From NCBI GenBank assembly GCA_035540915.1, contig DATLFQ010000066.1, forward strand, positions 1 through 22,983: DNA of 22,983 nt, given 5' to 3'. The position numbers were made by a program, and so were the translations under genes. The first letter of the stretch is position 1; the number at the start of each line of letters is the position of its first letter. Under the pieces are notes generated by a model that saw only the letters and a program-made list of their open reading frames with translations, had not been told where the DNA came from and ran no database searches. Source of the stretch: DATLFQ01 sp035540915 (GTDB lineage Bacteria > Actinomycetota > Acidimicrobiia > Acidimicrobiales > GCA-2861595). This document shows positions 21,971 through 22,983 of the stretch, piece by piece.

Positions 21971-22951
21971 TCAGGCGGCCGAGTCCCGGAAGAGGGCGAC
22001 CGAGGCGGTGAAGCTGTGGAGGAAGTTGCGCTGGCCGACCGGGCCGAACTCGCCGGCGGCGAAGATGCCGGCGGCCGGAGCGCCAACCCGCTCGTGCAGC
22101 ACACCTGCGTCGTGATCGGGCGCGTCGAAGAGCTGGACGCCCCGGCCGTTGCACGTGAACAGCAGGGCGCCGTCGGCCCGGCGGCCGTCGAGCAGCTGGC
22201 GCAGGTCCTCGTCGGCGGTGGAGGCGTCGCGGATGTGGAACTGCACCGTGGAGCCGACCTCTACCAAATGGTCGACGACGATCCCGCCGGTCGCCTCGTC
22301 GGCGCCCAGTACGCCGCCGACCAGGAAGTCGCCCCGCTGGAAGTCCAGCTTCTTCTCGTCGATCACCCGGCCCAGGTGGAGGCCGGCGTTGATGCTGTCG
22401 ATCTCGTCCTCGCTCATGCGCCGGCTCATCTCGACGAGCCGCCCCAGTGCCGGCTCGCCGGCCAGCTCCAGCAGGTGGTTCCGCTCCGCCTTCGTGACGA
22501 TGTAGGGCCGGCCGATGGGGCGGCACCCCTGCGAGACCACCGTCTCCACCTCCACGCCCGGACCGACCAGCACCCCGACCGCGCCGTCGGTGTGGAGCCG
22601 CCCGTCGAGGACCAGGCGGTTGCCTCCCGGCCCCCGGGCCGCCGACGCGTTGCCGCCCACCACCGGCAGCCCGGGATGGCGCCCGGCCAGATCGGCGTAG
22701 AACGCCTGGGCCGGGAAGGAGAAGGGGTCCGCCAGCAGCAGCAGGGTGCTGGGCTCGAAGGGCAGCGACACCGGCCAGCCCTCGATGACCGGGCCGTCCG
22801 GCCCCGGTTCGGCCAGCAGCCGGACCGGCGCAACGGGCCCGAAGCGGCCGGCCCACAGGCTCACGGCGGCGTCCTGCTCGACCTCCCGGTCGGTGCCGAC
22901 CACCGAGACGGCCGCCCTTCTCGGGTGCGCGGCCGTCTCGGTGGTCGGCAC
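21971..22951 (-). CDS. FIST-domain sensory protein, 5' end missing at the contig edge
   Basis: This is a FIST N/FIST C protein, a proposed small-ligand sensory module. Recognisable parts are the FIST_N strand region AVSVVGTDREVEQDAAVSLWAGR and the closing stretch FAAGEFGPVGQRNFLHSFTASVALF, typical of actinobacterial members. The first in-frame GTG (22951) gives 326 aa, but those first residues come from the inverted arm at 22929-22983. The family normally has several dozen more residues before this point. I infer that the gene is truncated, that sequence is reliable only up to about 22928, and that the true start lies beyond the window. It ends 49 nt upstream of tkt and may share regulation with it. 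Confidence 0.82.
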   Translation of the reverse strand: MPTTETAAHPRRAAVSVVGTDREVEQDAAVSLWAGRFGPVAPVRLLAEPGPDGPVIEGWPVSLPFEPSTLLLLADPFSFPAQAFYADLAGRHPGLPVVGGNASAARGPGGNRLVLDGRLHTDGAVGVLVGPGVEVETVVSQGCRPIGRPYIVTKAERNHLLELAGEPALGRLVEMSRRMSEDEIDSINAGLHLGRVIDEKKLDFQRGDFLVGGVLGADEATGGIVVDHLVEVGSTVQFHIRDASTADEDLRQLLDGRRADGALLFTCNGRGVQLFDAPDHDAGVLHERVGAPAAGIFAAGEFGPVGQRNFLHSFTASVALFRDSAA

Positions 22952-22983
22952 CGACCGGGAGGCCGAGCAGGACGCCGCCGTGA
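22861..22983. repeat. 55-nt terminal inverted repeat with 13-nt loop, likely fold-back artefact
   Basis: Positions 22861-22915 and 22929-22983 are reverse complements at 54 of 55 positions (mismatch 22881/22963). The outer end coincides exactly with the window's last base. Because the left arm is FIST coding sequence, the right arm is most simply an inverted copy produced at a contig end. Confidence 0.8.

Noticed and set aside
22929..22983. Terminal inverted repeat of a transposon at the right edge
   Set aside because: The arm is FIST coding sequence copied from 22861-22915. There is no transposase, and the arm ends exactly at the sequence end, which fits an assembly artefact better.
1..22983. 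tRNA, rRNA, CRISPR array, toxin-antitoxin or defence genes
   Set aside because: None was recognised. No regularly spaced direct repeats and no characteristic tRNA arms were seen by eye.

Overview
The window is about 23 kb of very GC-rich DNA. It has many GTG starts, strong G/C bias at third codon positions, a fused single-chain FO synthase (FbiC) and the actinobacterial G6PDH partner OpcA. Together these point to an actinomycetota genome that makes coenzyme F420. An Acidimicrobiia-like lineage is my best guess from gene content, not a proven placement. No rRNA, tRNA, CRISPR array, prophage or insertion sequence was seen. The 3' edge ends in a 55-nt inverted copy of itself, so it looks like a contig end.

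Layout. (1) 1-1910 is a loosely packed stretch with an AqpZ-type water channel, a DUF1508 protein with a basic tail and two non-coding gaps. (2) 1917-3577 holds a hotdog thioesterase and ribonuclease D, followed by two small divergent hypothetical genes (3619-4179) and a secreted glycosidase-like protein (4222-5283). (3) 5289-7411, minus strand, is an M20 dipeptidase overlapping a cysteine-rich protein by GTGA. It is divergent from a 67-aa protein (7444-7647) that converges on a LOG/TIGR00730-family gene (7665-8723). (4) 8782-10191 is a PLP-dependent decarboxylase convergent with fbiC (10188-12446); the two share a CTAG stop. (5) 12611-13606 is an apparent iron-storage operon: a promoter overlapped by a DtxR/IdeR-like palindrome, a small unknown protein, Bfd and bacterioferritin. 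(6) 13713-21921, all minus strand, is a pentose phosphate operon tkt-tal-gnd-zwf-opcA-pgl followed by a CooC-type ATPase. (7) 21971 to the end is a FIST-domain gene cut by the contig end.

How the genes work together. The six-gene block provides the oxidative branch (Zwf with OpcA, Pgl, Gnd) and the non-oxidative branch (Tal, Tkt) of the pentose phosphate pathway. FbiC makes the deazaflavin of F420. Bfd and Bfr form an iron release and storage pair.

Most notable observations. An 18-bp segment inside the LOG-family gene is inverted between 9-bp inverted repeats; flipping it back restores the conserved motif WMVITG exactly in frame. A perfect 43-bp palindrome sits between two convergent genes, and each arm encodes the same Ser-Ser-Ala-stop ending. 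Several genes carry a TAnnnT box 6-8 nt before the start codon, which suggests widespread leaderless transcription. The bacterioferritin has Asp in place of ferroxidase ligand His54. A small unknown protein is encoded in the iron operon.
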